Source: Permianibacter aggregans
GTDB lineage: Bacteria; Pseudomonadota; Gammaproteobacteria; Enterobacterales; Permianibacteraceae
Length of the DNA stretch: 64,000 nucleotides
NCBI RefSeq assembly: GCF_009756665.1
Contig: NZ_CP037953.1
Span: forward strand, 3,100,001-3,164,000
Direction of reading: 5' to 3'
Shown: in pieces, positions 26,778 to 34,575 of the stretch
Layout: every line of letters starts with the position of its first letter
How positions within the stretch are numbered: position 1 is the stretch's first letter
Position numbers and translations under genes: made by a program
The notes under the pieces: model-generated
Told to the model about the DNA's origin: nothing
Seen by the model: only the letters and a program-made list of their open reading frames with translations
Databases searched by the model: none

Positions 26778-28553
26778 TTCGATGATAAAGCGGGCGCCTT
26801 GGCCCGGTGTGGAACGCAGCCGGATGCTGCCGTGATGTTGCTCGACAATTTCCTTGCACATCGCCAAGCCCAGACCGCTGCCACCCTGATTGGCGCCGAC
26901 CTGAAAAAACGGTTCGAAAACGCGCTGCTGCACGTGCAAAGGAATACCATCACCGGTGTCGCTGACGCTGATTTGCAATTGATCGTGTCGTGTGCGCAAG
27001 TCCAAGCGAATTTCGCCGCCGGCGGGCGTGTGTCGTAAGGCATTGCTGATCAGATTATCGAGCATGCGCTCAAAGCGGACACGATCCAGTTTATGTGTCA
27101 CGGGGGCGGCTTCGATGTCGCAATGCAGTTGCACGTTCTGTGCTTCGGCGTTGGCCGCGAAACGCTGGCAGGCCGAGCTCAGCAGGTCACCGAGTTCAAC
27201 CGGCGCCAAATCCAGCTCCAGGCTTTTGGCGTACAGTCGTGACAAGTCAAGCAAATCGGTCACCAATTTTTGCATTCGCTGCATTTCTTCGTGCAACGTT
27301 GCCAGCAACTCTGCCGGGCGCGATGTGGGATCAAATGGCGCCTGTTTTTGCAGCAGCTCAATGGCCATGCGCATACCGGTCAGTGGTGTCCGCAGTTCAT
27401 GCGAAGCGCGTAGTACAAACTCGGTACGCAGGCGCTCAAATACGCGCTGATTGGTGATGTCACGCAACACCAGCACCCAGCCCATCAGTTCACCGGCCAT
27501 GACCCGACTGAGCGAATACGACAAGGTGCGGGCGCCGTCACCCTCGCCAATCGACAACTCGCCTGCCTGCGCCTCTTCTTGCGTGGGGTCGAGCACTGCC
27601 TGAATCTGTTCGGCAAGCTGGGATGCCGGCAGCAACGCAGTAATCGAACTGCCAATCGCCGCGTTCATGCTGCAACCCAGTTGCAAGGCTGCCACCGGAT
27701 TCAATTGCTCAATACGGCCATTGCCGTTGCCGATAATCAAGCCTTCATCAATGCTGTTCAGCACCGCTTCATTGCGCTTTTGTTCGCGCAAAATCGATCC
27801 GATATTCAACGCGTGAAACTGTTGCAATGCCTGAGTCATCGTGTTGAATTGTTTCGCCAAGGTATTCAGCTCATCGATGTCTCCGAGTGTGACCCGGGTG
27901 TCGAATTCACCGCCAGCGACCTGGGTAGCGGCATGCGACAAATGCTCGAGTGGTTCGCTGAGTGCCAACGCCAAGCGACGGGAAACCAGCACGCCGATGA
28001 TAAACGTCGCCAGCGCCGTCAACGCCATCAACCCGGCAATGATCCGAAAGCGAAACAGGGCGTTGGCGCTGGCCGTTTCAATTTCGCTCATGTTCATTTC
28101 ATACAGCGTCAGCGCCTGCTCGCGCAGTCGCTCGAACGCCTTGACCTGATCGGGGCCGGCATCGCCGACGACTACGCCTTCGACATCGCCGACAATGCTG
28201 ATCATCAAATCATCGTAACGGCCGCCGAGTTCATTGAGCAGCGTTGTTTCGTTTGTGGAGTTGGCCTGTTCGCGCGCCAGCTTCAGCATGTCGCGAAAAT
28301 GAACGCCCAGCTCCATGAAGTCGGTGACGCGAGTGGGATCATCGTCGGCTAGTTTTTCCAGCAGAATGGTTTGTTGTTTGCCGATGATCGCACGCATGCT
28401 GGATGCAGCCTGCAGGCTCTGCAAATTGGCGCGCACGGCCCGTTCGTTGACGACCGAAATGCCGAGTACACCCGCCAGCCCGAGAATCAGGCCGAGCACA
28501 GCCACCAGCAGCACGGCGCCGTAACTGAGCAGCAGACGATCACGAACTTTCAT
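26766..28553 (-). CDS. kinB: KinB-like membrane sensor histidine kinase
   Basis: A 595-residue protein with membrane helices near 8-34 and 168-190 and a helical periplasmic sensor between them. HAMP follows (about 190-245), then a PAS domain (260-370), HisKA with the phospho-acceptor His385 in 'VLRASHELRTPLTGMRMAIE', and a HATPase with G boxes ('DTGDGIPLHVQQRVFEPFFQ', 'GSGLGLAMCKEI'). The domain order and the algB neighbour match KinB of pseudomonads, which controls AlgB in alginate/virulence switching. It lies one base after the algB stop codon and is convergent with nsrR. The input signal is unknown here. Confidence 0.88.
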   Translation of the reverse strand: MKVRDRLLLSYGAVLLVAVLGLILGLAGVLGISVVNERAVRANLQSLQAASSMRAIIGKQQTILLEKLADDDPTRVTDFMELGVHFRDMLKLAREQANSTNETTLLNELGGRYDDLMISIVGDVEGVVVGDAGPDQVKAFERLREQALTLYEMNMSEIETASANALFRFRIIAGLMALTALATFIIGVLVSRRLALALSEPLEHLSHAATQVAGGEFDTRVTLGDIDELNTLAKQFNTMTQALQQFHALNIGSILREQKRNEAVLNSIDEGLIIGNGNGRIEQLNPVAALQLGCSMNAAIGSSITALLPASQLAEQIQAVLDPTQEEAQAGELSIGEGDGARTLSYSLSRVMAGELMGWVLVLRDITNQRVFERLRTEFVLRASHELRTPLTGMRMAIELLQKQAPFDPTSRPAELLATLHEEMQRMQKLVTDLLDLSRLYAKSLELDLAPVELGDLLSSACQRFAANAEAQNVQLHCDIEAAPVTHKLDRVRFERMLDNLISNALRHTPAGGEIRLDLRTRHDQLQISVSDTGDGIPLHVQQRVFEPFFQVGANQGGSGLGLAMCKEIVEQHHGSIRLRSTPGQGARFIIELPR

Positions 28554-28554
28554 T

Positions 28555-29928
28555 TCAGTTTTTCACTTGCCCGCTTTGTTCAAACTGCTTGCGCTTGCGA
28601 TACAACGTAGAGGCATCAATACCAAGTTGTTTGGCGGCGGCCTCAACTGTTGCGCTGCTGTTGACCACAGCCAGAATGTGGGCTTTTTCCAGCTCAGCCA
28701 ATGACACGTTGTCGCCGGCACGCGGCAGCGTGTTCTCTTGCGTCTGTTCACCGAGATGCAAATGATGCGCCGCGATTGCCGTTTGCGGACAGGTGATCGC
28801 CGCGCGCTCGATGACATTGCGCAGCTCACGAATATTGCCGGGCCAACGATAGTCCTGCAGCGCCTGCAAAGCGTCGTCGTGAAACTGTTCGGCCGGACAC
28901 TGATAACGCTGATGAAACTCTCGCAGGAAGACATTGGCGAACACCGGAATATCGTCCCGACGTTCGGCCAGCGACGGCATCGTCAGCGTGATGACATTCA
29001 GCCGGTACAGCAAATCCTCGCGGAATTCTCCTAGCTTGACCATCGCCGACAAGTCGCGATTGGTGGCGGCAATGATCCGGACATCCGCGGTACGGGTAAC
29101 CGGGTCACCAAGTCGTTCGTATTCCTTGTCCTGAATGAAGCGCAACAGTTTCGGTTGCATGGCGAGTGGAAACTCTCCGATCTCATCGAGAAACAGCGTG
29201 CCGCCATCCGCCTGATTGACCCGGCCAAGAGAACTTTCGTGGGCGCCGGTAAAGGCACCGCGTTTGTGGCCGAACAACTCACGTTCCAATAAATCGGCGC
29301 TCAACGAAGGGCAGTTGACGGTGGCAAAGGCGTGTTCGGCACGCGGACTCCAGTGATGAATCGCCCGCGCCAACACATTCTTGCCGGTGCCGCTGGCACC
29401 GAGAACCAATACGCTGGCATCGGTACCGGCAACGTGTTTGGCCTGCTCAATCACTCGTTGCATGGCCGGACTTTCACCAAATGATTTGACTACGTGGTCG
29501 GCGCCGATATCGCGTTCCAGTTCATCAACACGCGAACGCAGCTTGGCTGCTTCCGATTGGGTCGCTGCTGCATGCAGCAATTGCTCCGGTCCGCACGGTT
29601 TCACCAGATAATCATGGGCACCGGCGCGCATTGCTTTGACGGCGGAATCGACTGACGAGTGGGCGGTGATGATGACGGTGCGCACCCAAGGTGCGTTGGC
29701 CTGCAACAACGGCAGCAACGACAGGCCCGAATCATTGCCGAGGCGCAAATCGAGAAAGCACAGCTGAAACACCTGCTGCTCCAGCAGCACCTTTGCTTCA
29801 TCAAGTGTCGCGGCGCTGAGCACTTCATAGCCGGCATCTTCCAGACAGAAACGAAAGGTTTTGCGAATCGCCGGCTCATCATCGACCAGCAATACCCGAA
29901 TCGGTTTCCGCTCCGCATGTTGAGTCAT
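28555..29928 (-). CDS. algB: AlgB-like NtrC-family response regulator
   Basis: 457 residues from the ATG at 29928 (AGGAGG five bases before). The receiver domain has DDE near 16-18 and phospho-Asp60 in 'QLCFLDLRLG'. The AAA+ domain has Walker A 'GASGTGKNVLARAI', the sigma-54 contact loop in 'ELFGHKRGAFTGAHES', Walker B 'GGTLFLDEIGEFPLAM' and an arginine-finger region. The C-terminal Fis-type HTH is 'VEAAAKQLGIDASTLYRKRK'. GAFTGA is intact, so sigma-54 activation is possible. It is co-transcribed with kinB and divergent from the DUF1328-BON genes, which makes them natural target candidates. Confidence 0.9.
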   Translation of the reverse strand: MTQHAERKPIRVLLVDDEPAIRKTFRFCLEDAGYEVLSAATLDEAKVLLEQQVFQLCFLDLRLGNDSGLSLLPLLQANAPWVRTVIITAHSSVDSAVKAMRAGAHDYLVKPCGPEQLLHAAATQSEAAKLRSRVDELERDIGADHVVKSFGESPAMQRVIEQAKHVAGTDASVLVLGASGTGKNVLARAIHHWSPRAEHAFATVNCPSLSADLLERELFGHKRGAFTGAHESSLGRVNQADGGTLFLDEIGEFPLAMQPKLLRFIQDKEYERLGDPVTRTADVRIIAATNRDLSAMVKLGEFREDLLYRLNVITLTMPSLAERRDDIPVFANVFLREFHQRYQCPAEQFHDDALQALQDYRWPGNIRELRNVIERAAITCPQTAIAAHHLHLGEQTQENTLPRAGDNVSLAELEKAHILAVVNSSATVEAAAKQLGIDASTLYRKRKQFEQSGQVKN

Positions 29929-29970
29929 GTTGCCTCCTGGCGAGCAAATCAATTCCGTTCTGAAGATTCG

Positions 29971-30012
29971 TGCAATTTGCAGGAAATGCAAGCAGTGGCC
30001 GTGCAAATTGCA
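29971..30012. promoter_or_regulatory. 11-bp perfect inverted repeat upstream of algB and DUF1328, candidate activator site
   Basis: TGCAATTTGCA (29971-29981) and TGCAAATTGCA (30002-30012) are exact complements, centres 31 bases apart (about three helical turns). The position, 54-95 bases upstream of the sigma-54-like element, suits a NtrC-type activator. Binding by AlgB is inferred. Confidence 0.45.
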
Positions 30013-30065
30013 AGGCAAATCCCGAAAAAACTGCCGATTCAGGCCGATTCGCGTGCATTGGGAGA

Positions 30066-30081
30066 TGGCACGGTATTTGAA
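30066..30081 (+). promoter_or_regulatory. Sigma-54-like promoter (-24/-12)
   Basis: TGGCAC-ggtat-TTGAA has a perfect -24 element and correct spacing, but the -12 element is TTGA rather than TTGC. A start about 12 bases downstream would give a leader of roughly 60 bases before the DUF1328 gene. Confidence 0.45.
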
Positions 30082-30152
30082 ATATCCACTACTGAGTTCA
30101 AAGCAACGGTCCAACGGCGCCGCTGTGCGCCGACAGACATAAGGAGAGTCAC

Positions 30153-30317
30153 ATGCTCTATTACGCCATTGCCTTTTTAATCATTGCGTTGATCGCTGGC
30201 GTGCTGGGATTCGGTGGAATTGCCGGCGCTGCCGTCGGAATTGCAAAGATTTTGTTTTTCATTTTTCTCGCGCTGTTCGTACTGGCTTTGCTGTTTGGTC
30301 GCAAGCCAAGAGTGTGA
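30153..30317 (+). CDS. DUF1328 (YtjA-type) small inner-membrane protein
   Basis: A 54-residue protein, '[20 protein letters not shown]' followed by Gly/Ala-rich helix and '[14 protein letters not shown]', ending in a basic tail (GRKPRV). These are the two short membrane helices of the DUF1328/YtjA family. Members are often envelope-stress-induced and sit beside BON-domain or CsbD genes. A strong ribosome binding site, aaggagag, precedes the ATG. It is the first gene of a two-gene unit with the BON protein (42-base gap). Confidence 0.88.
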   Translation: MLYYAIAFLIIALIAGVLGFGGIAGAAVGIAKILFFIFLALFVLALLFGRKPRV

Positions 30318-30359
30318 ACTTGAGCGAAACCCATTTTTTGGAAGCAAAGGAGAAATCGT

Positions 30360-31220
30360 ATGAATATGCAACGTATGACAATCGTTACAGCAGTCGCTGC
30401 CGCGTTGGCGCTGATGCCACCTGCCATGGCTGGTAAGAAGTCGATGGAGCAGGAACTTTCAGAAGCGCGTATTGAAGGTCAAATTGTCGCCACCTACGCC
30501 TTGAACCGTCATTTGAATCCGTTCGAGTTTGATGTCGAAGTAGACGGTAACACCGTGATGTTGTCCGGTGAGGTGGAAGAGTCCATTGATAAGGACTTGG
30601 CTGAACAAGTTGCGCTCGGTGTTGAAGGCGTCAAGTCGGTGAAGAACAACATTAAAGTCAATGAAGACTATAAACCGAAAACGAAAAAAGCGAGCAAGGA
30701 GCGCGACTTTGGTGATGCCATCAGCGATGCCACCACTACCGCGAGCGTTAAGTCAATGCTGCTGTGGAACGGCAATACCGATGGCATGGACATCAATGTC
30801 GATACCATGAATGGTGTGGTCACCTTGAGCGGTACCGTCAACAACAGCGCCGAGAAAGAGCTGGCCGAGCGCCTTGCTGAGAATACCGATGGTGTTCGCG
30901 ATGTCGAGAACAAATTGAAAGTAAAAGCGGCGAACGCCACGATGGGCGACAAAGTCGCCGAGACGGCCGATGAAGCCGGTGAAGCCGTCAGCGATGCATG
31001 GATCACCACCAAAGTGAAATCCTCGCTGATGTACACCCGTAATGTTGACGGCACCGATATCAATGTCGACACCAAGAACGGTGTGGTGACGCTGGCTGGT
31101 ACCGTTGAAAGCTCTGCCGAGCGTGACTTGGCGGAAGAGATTGCCGAAGGCATTCGCGGTGTCAAGGACGTGAAAACCGAGCAACTGAAAATTGACCGCC
31201 GCGAAACCGCGAGCCGTTGA
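30360..31220 (+). CDS. Periplasmic protein with three BON domains (OsmY-like)
   Basis: A 286-residue protein. A signal peptide (1-24, ...MPPAMA/GKK) is followed by three BON domains at about 35-105, 118-195 and 208-282. Each has the pattern 'I.V.t.nGvVtLsGtV...ae...A...a..v.GV..V.n.l', e.g. 'INVDTMNGVVTLSGTVNNSA' and 'INVDTKNGVVTLAGTVESSA'. BON proteins bind phospholipid surfaces and protect the envelope in osmotic stress; OsmY has two copies, so three is a variant. aaggag lies before the ATG. Co-transcribed with DUF1328 and followed by a clear terminator. Confidence 0.9.
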   Translation: MNMQRMTIVTAVAAALALMPPAMAGKKSMEQELSEARIEGQIVATYALNRHLNPFEFDVEVDGNTVMLSGEVEESIDKDLAEQVALGVEGVKSVKNNIKVNEDYKPKTKKASKERDFGDAISDATTTASVKSMLLWNGNTDGMDINVDTMNGVVTLSGTVNNSAEKELAERLAENTDGVRDVENKLKVKAANATMGDKVAETADEAGEAVSDAWITTKVKSSLMYTRNVDGTDINVDTKNGVVTLAGTVESSAERDLAEEIAEGIRGVKDVKTEQLKIDRRETASR

Positions 31221-31258
31221 TCAACCATTCAAGCGACGCTGACCGTCGTTAACCCCAA

Positions 31259-31292
31259 CCCTCTCCACCGCCTTCCGGAGGGGGATTTTTTT
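31259..31292 (+). terminator. Intrinsic terminator after the BON gene
   Basis: CCCTCTCC (31259-31266) pairs with GGAGGGGG (31277-31284), then A and seven T. IS copy 2 begins 18 bases later. Confidence 0.85.
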
Positions 31293-31397
31293 ATGTGTCC
31301 GGATAAATTTGATGGTATGGACTCCTCCCATCCACGGCATCGAAGTGCCAGACTGAGATTGACGAGTCATGTCAGTCACAGAAGGAAGGAGTCCGTT

Positions 31398-32416
31398 ATG
31401 AATATTAAGCGCATCGGAATCGACCTGGCAAAGCAGGTTTTCCAACTTCATGCGGTCAATGACCACGACAAACCAGTGATGAACAAACGCCTCAGCCGTC
31501 AACAGATGCTGCCGTTCTTCGCCAAGCTGGCCCCGACGCTGATTGGTATGGAAGCCTGTGCGGGTGCGCATTACTGGGCACGCCGGCTGACGAGCCTGGG
31601 CCATGTGGTCAAGCTGATGCCGCCGCAGTTCGTCAAACCCTATGTCAAATCCAATAAGAACGATGCCAATGACGCCGAAGCGATTTGTGAAGCGCTGTCA
31701 CGACCGACGATGCGCTTTGTCACGGTCAAGCCACCGGAGCAACTGGCACTGCAAGCCTTACATCGGGTGCGTCAACGAGTAACCCGTGCCCGTACCGCCT
31801 CATCAACGAAACCAAAGGGTTATTGGCTGAGCACGGCATTGTCATCTCGACGCATGGCGCCACGGCATTGTGTCGTCAGTTGCCGGCGATTATCGACGAA
31901 CCGCGCAATGAGCTGTGTCCGTTGATGCGGCAACTGTTGCGTCAGCTTTATGACGAGCTGACGTTCATGAGTGCACAACTCGATGCCCTGACCAAGCAGG
32001 TGCTGGCTTGCGTGAAAAACGATGAACGGATTCAGCGACTGCTGGCCATCGAAGGCATTGGCCCCATCAATGCTTCGGCATTAGTTGCGCAAGTGGGTGA
32101 TGCCAAACAATTTCGCAGCGGGCGACAATTTGCCGCGTATTTGGGCTTGGTGCCAACGCAACATTCGAGCGGAGGCAAAGAGCGTCTGGGACGTATCAGC
32201 AAGCGCGGAAATCCATTACTGCGAACCTTGCTGATTCACGGCGCCCGAGCGGCGGTAAATGCCAGCCGAAAAAAACACGATGCACGCAGCCTGAACATCC
32301 AGGCATTGGAGGCAAGACGCGATACCAATGTCACCACCGTCGCCGTGGCCAACAAAAACGCGCGCATCATCTGGGCGTTGTTAAGCAAAGGCGAATGTTA
32401 CCGGAACAGCAACTAA
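31398..32416 (+). pseudogene. IS110-family transposase with one frameshift (two overlapping reading frames)
   Basis: The N-terminal DEDD domain runs from 31398 ('MNIKRIGIDLAKQVFQLHAV') to near 31800, where the frame is lost at accgcctcatc. The rest ('INETKGLLAEHG' to the Transposase_20 domain 'FAAYLGLVPTQHSSGGKERL') continues in the -1 frame and ends at 32416. The family normally has one uninterrupted gene of about 340 residues. The same deletion occurs in copy 1, so it predates at least one transposition or gene-conversion event. A programmed frameshift is an alternative, but I see no obvious slippery heptamer. Confidence 0.8.
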
Positions 32417-32669
32417 GCAAAAGGAGTGAACCCACCAGAGATTGCCAAGTCATCGAGAATGGCACAACGGTAAGACCGGCACACCATGATGCCGCTAGGT
32501 GCGACGGCCTCCTGAACAGGAAAGGCCGCGAATTCGATAGGCACGGTGTGAGCGAAAACCATTATGGCCAGAGCGATTGATGCGCTCACCAACAGGTCGG
32601 ATATACGTTTGCAGTCTCATTCCTTTGTCGCTTTCGACGATGGCTTGCAATAGGGGAGGAGTCCATATA
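32417..32669 (+). ncRNA. Candidate guide (bridge/seek) RNA region of IS copy 2
   Basis: A 250-base non-coding 3' region conserved with copy 1 apart from a few substitutions, among them ccgccaattcg there and ccgcgaattcg here, next to the aattcg motif (32531-32536) that equals the insertion junction. It lies where IS1111 elements encode their guide RNA. RNA boundaries are not resolved. Confidence 0.4.
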
Positions 32670-32677
32670 CGCACCTA

Positions 32678-32737
32678 CAGTAGGCTCGAATTCATTCGGA
32701 CAGAAAGCAGTAGGCCCGAATTTATTCGGACAAAAAG
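32678..32737. repeat. Two tandem 30-bp REP-like units
   Basis: Units 32678-32707 and 32708-32737 share cagtagg-N-ccgaatt-N-attcggaca with a few changes. Each is a palindrome around gaattcattc or gaatttattc. A shortened third unit may follow from 32744 (cagcccgaatg). They are the uninterrupted form of the sequence targeted by both IS copies. Confidence 0.75.
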
Positions 32738-32765
32738 CCGACGCAGCCCGAATGCCAGACAGAAA

Positions 32766-33428
32766 CTAAATATGCTGCACCAACCACCGAAAAATCGACA
32801 GCTGCGACGGTAAATACAATAAATACTCCGGATGCCACTGCACACCAAACATCAAACGCTGATCGTCGGCCTCAAAGGCCTGCACAATCTCATCGAGATC
32901 GCGGCCGACGATATGAATGCCGCGCCCGGCATCCTTGATGGCCTGATGGTGCAGGCTGTTGACCCGCACGCTAGGCGTACCGCAGATGTCGGCCAGCTTG
33001 CTGGTTTTCTCCAGTTTAACTTGCTTGGTCGGCAATAAACCTGGACGGTTATAGGTAAACTTCCGGATTTCGCGAATATCCTGGTGCAAGCTGCCGCCGA
33101 GCACAACATTGATCAGCTGCGCGCCACGGCAAATGCCAAGCAAGGGTTTGTTTTCATCGAGTGCTTTTTTAATCCACTCGATTTCCAGGCGGTCGCGTTC
33201 CGGGTCGAGTTTAACTTTCTCGTCGATTTGCCCCTTGTAATGCTCTGGGCTGATGTCGTTGCCGCCGCCAATGATCAGCGCATCGAGCTTCTTTCCGCTC
33301 GGCGGATGCACGACGCTGATCCGCTCCGGAATGGCTCCGACCAGACGCAAAGCCAGCGCTGTACACCACCAACTGGGTGCCCAGCGCCTGCCGTTGCCGG
33401 TTACCCCCACTCTTGGTCTTTTAGCCAT
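32766..33428 (-). CDS. Class I glutamine amidotransferase (gamma-glutamyl-GABA hydrolase-like, peptidase C26)
   Basis: A 220-residue protein of the PuuD-like C26 family. The nucleophile Cys is in 'PLLGICRGAQLINVVLGGSL', the His-Glu pair in 'FGVQWHPEYLLYL', and 'ALIIGGGNDISPEHY' forms the oxyanion region. It overlaps the upstream amidoligase gene by 28 bases on the same strand, so it is translated with it. Amidoligase plus C26-type GATase pairs have been predicted by comparative genomics to make and break amide (gamma-glutamyl-like) bonds on peptides or small molecules. It need not act in putrescine breakdown despite the family name. Confidence 0.85.
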   Translation of the reverse strand: MAKRPRVGVTGNGRRWAPSWWCTALALRLVGAIPERISVVHPPSGKKLDALIIGGGNDISPEHYKGQIDEKVKLDPERDRLEIEWIKKALDENKPLLGICRGAQLINVVLGGSLHQDIREIRKFTYNRPGLLPTKQVKLEKTSKLADICGTPSVRVNSLHHQAIKDAGRGIHIVGRDLDEIVQAFEADDQRLMFGVQWHPEYLLYLPSQLSIFRWLVQHI

Positions 33429-34375
33429 TGGTCCAGATATTCAGTCCAGTCATTACGGTTAACGCCGATGATTGGCAATTCACGATTCAAAAAAGCGTCG
33501 CCGAGTTGATTGAGCTTTTTCTCGTCCTGCGCGAGTTTTTCCACCAGCCACCAGGTGTTCCAGCCTTCACAGTACGACCAGTCCGAGCGCTCGATATGAC
33601 AGTCGGGCAACCGGTAGTGAAAAGCCGGCCTGGCTTTAATTTTGGGATCATCGATGGCTTTTCTGACCCGATCTTCATCGAGCTCGGCCAACAATGGCAG
33701 CAGATCGAGCGCACGATTCCGGCTGGCGTTGTAAGTCAGGTAGTCATCAAAAATATCATCGATATCAACCTCATCCTGATTCAGCAGGCGCACCAGATAA
33801 TCCTCCGGATACAGGTCGATATACGGGGATATTTTTCGTGAAATATTGATCTGATGGGCATCAACGAGCCACCACTGCAACAGGCCGAACGCCCGCAGGT
33901 AGCGGTGCAGCACCTCGGCAGCGAGTGAGGGCGCTTCGGTGTTGATGTGCAGGCCGTAAGCGGCGATCAGTGAATCTTCGGTGCCAACCGCTCCGGCTTT
34001 ACGGAGTGCTTCAATCATCGGGGCCAATGACTCAATGCGGTCGTTCGGAATCGGCGGGCATACCACTTCAATCGGCACCAGCAAACGGGCCGCTTCACCA
34101 AGATGTTTCAACCATTCGCCGGGGTCATCTTCATCCGCTGATTTTTTTGCTTGCCGCTTCAGAAAGTCCCAGTCGAGTTCGATGTTGAAATCACCCAATT
34201 GCTCGTTACGGACACGACGCTCGGCGACGGTTGTTTCTTGTGCTTCACCACCGAGCGCCGATTGCACGGCATCGGTCGTCTGCTCAAGTGTCAAACCGGA
34301 AAATTCGAGCTCGAATCCGACCCGGCGCAGTGAGTTGTCCTGAGTTTTGGTGATCTCCAGGGCTTTGCAGCTCAT
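33401..34375 (-). CDS. Amidoligase-family (COOH-NH2 ligase-type) enzyme
   Basis: A 324-residue protein recognised as the predicted amidoligase family. Features: 'RRVGFELEFSGLTLEQTTDA' at the N-terminus, with the conserved Glu residues of the ATP-grasp-like glutamine-synthetase fold; 'VPIEVVCPPI'; 'GLHINTEAP' with the metal-ligand-type His; and 'LVDAHQINISRKISPYIDLY' with Arg. It would join a carboxylate to an amine at the cost of ATP. It is first of two overlapping genes with the C26 amidotransferase and divergent from an SLC13 transporter. The substrate is unknown. Confidence 0.82.
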   Translation of the reverse strand: MSCKALEITKTQDNSLRRVGFELEFSGLTLEQTTDAVQSALGGEAQETTVAERRVRNEQLGDFNIELDWDFLKRQAKKSADEDDPGEWLKHLGEAARLLVPIEVVCPPIPNDRIESLAPMIEALRKAGAVGTEDSLIAAYGLHINTEAPSLAAEVLHRYLRAFGLLQWWLVDAHQINISRKISPYIDLYPEDYLVRLLNQDEVDIDDIFDDYLTYNASRNRALDLLPLLAELDEDRVRKAIDDPKIKARPAFHYRLPDCHIERSDWSYCEGWNTWWLVEKLAQDEKKLNQLGDAFLNRELPIIGVNRNDWTEYLDQWLKDQEWG

Positions 34376-34575
34376 TCAGTCCTCCACGTTGAACTGCCTA
34401 TCAGTATAGAAGCTGAACCGAAAGCATGCGATTTTCGTTCCGACCGTTTCCTCATATGCACGTGATGATGAGGAGTCTGACGCACTGATAACAGTCGGTT
34501 ATCTTGCAGCCTGCGCAGGGACTGCAATACTGAATGGCACTGGAGCGCACTTTTGGCGCTCTCAACAATGGAGTG

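Larger units (their letters stand above)
31310..32669 (+). mobile_element. IS110-family (IS1111 subgroup-like) insertion sequence, copy 2
   Basis: About 1360 bp. Subterminal inverted repeats are exact: atggactcctccc (31317-31329) and gggaggagtccat (32654-32666). The flanks reconstruct one REP-like unit: tgtccggataaatt (31296-31309) joined to cgcacctaca (32670-32679). The insertion point and orientation relative to the repeat are identical to copy 1. Two more intact REP-like units follow at once. There is one frameshift in the transposase, shared with copy 1. Confidence 0.88.

Noticed and set aside
31797-31801. Programmed frameshift in the IS110-type transposase
   Set aside because: No slippery heptamer or stimulator structure is apparent and family members have a single frame; a shared deletion is simpler, although not excluded.
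32766-33428. PuuD of a putrescine pathway
   Set aside because: No other puu genes are nearby; the overlapping amidoligase suggests a different role.
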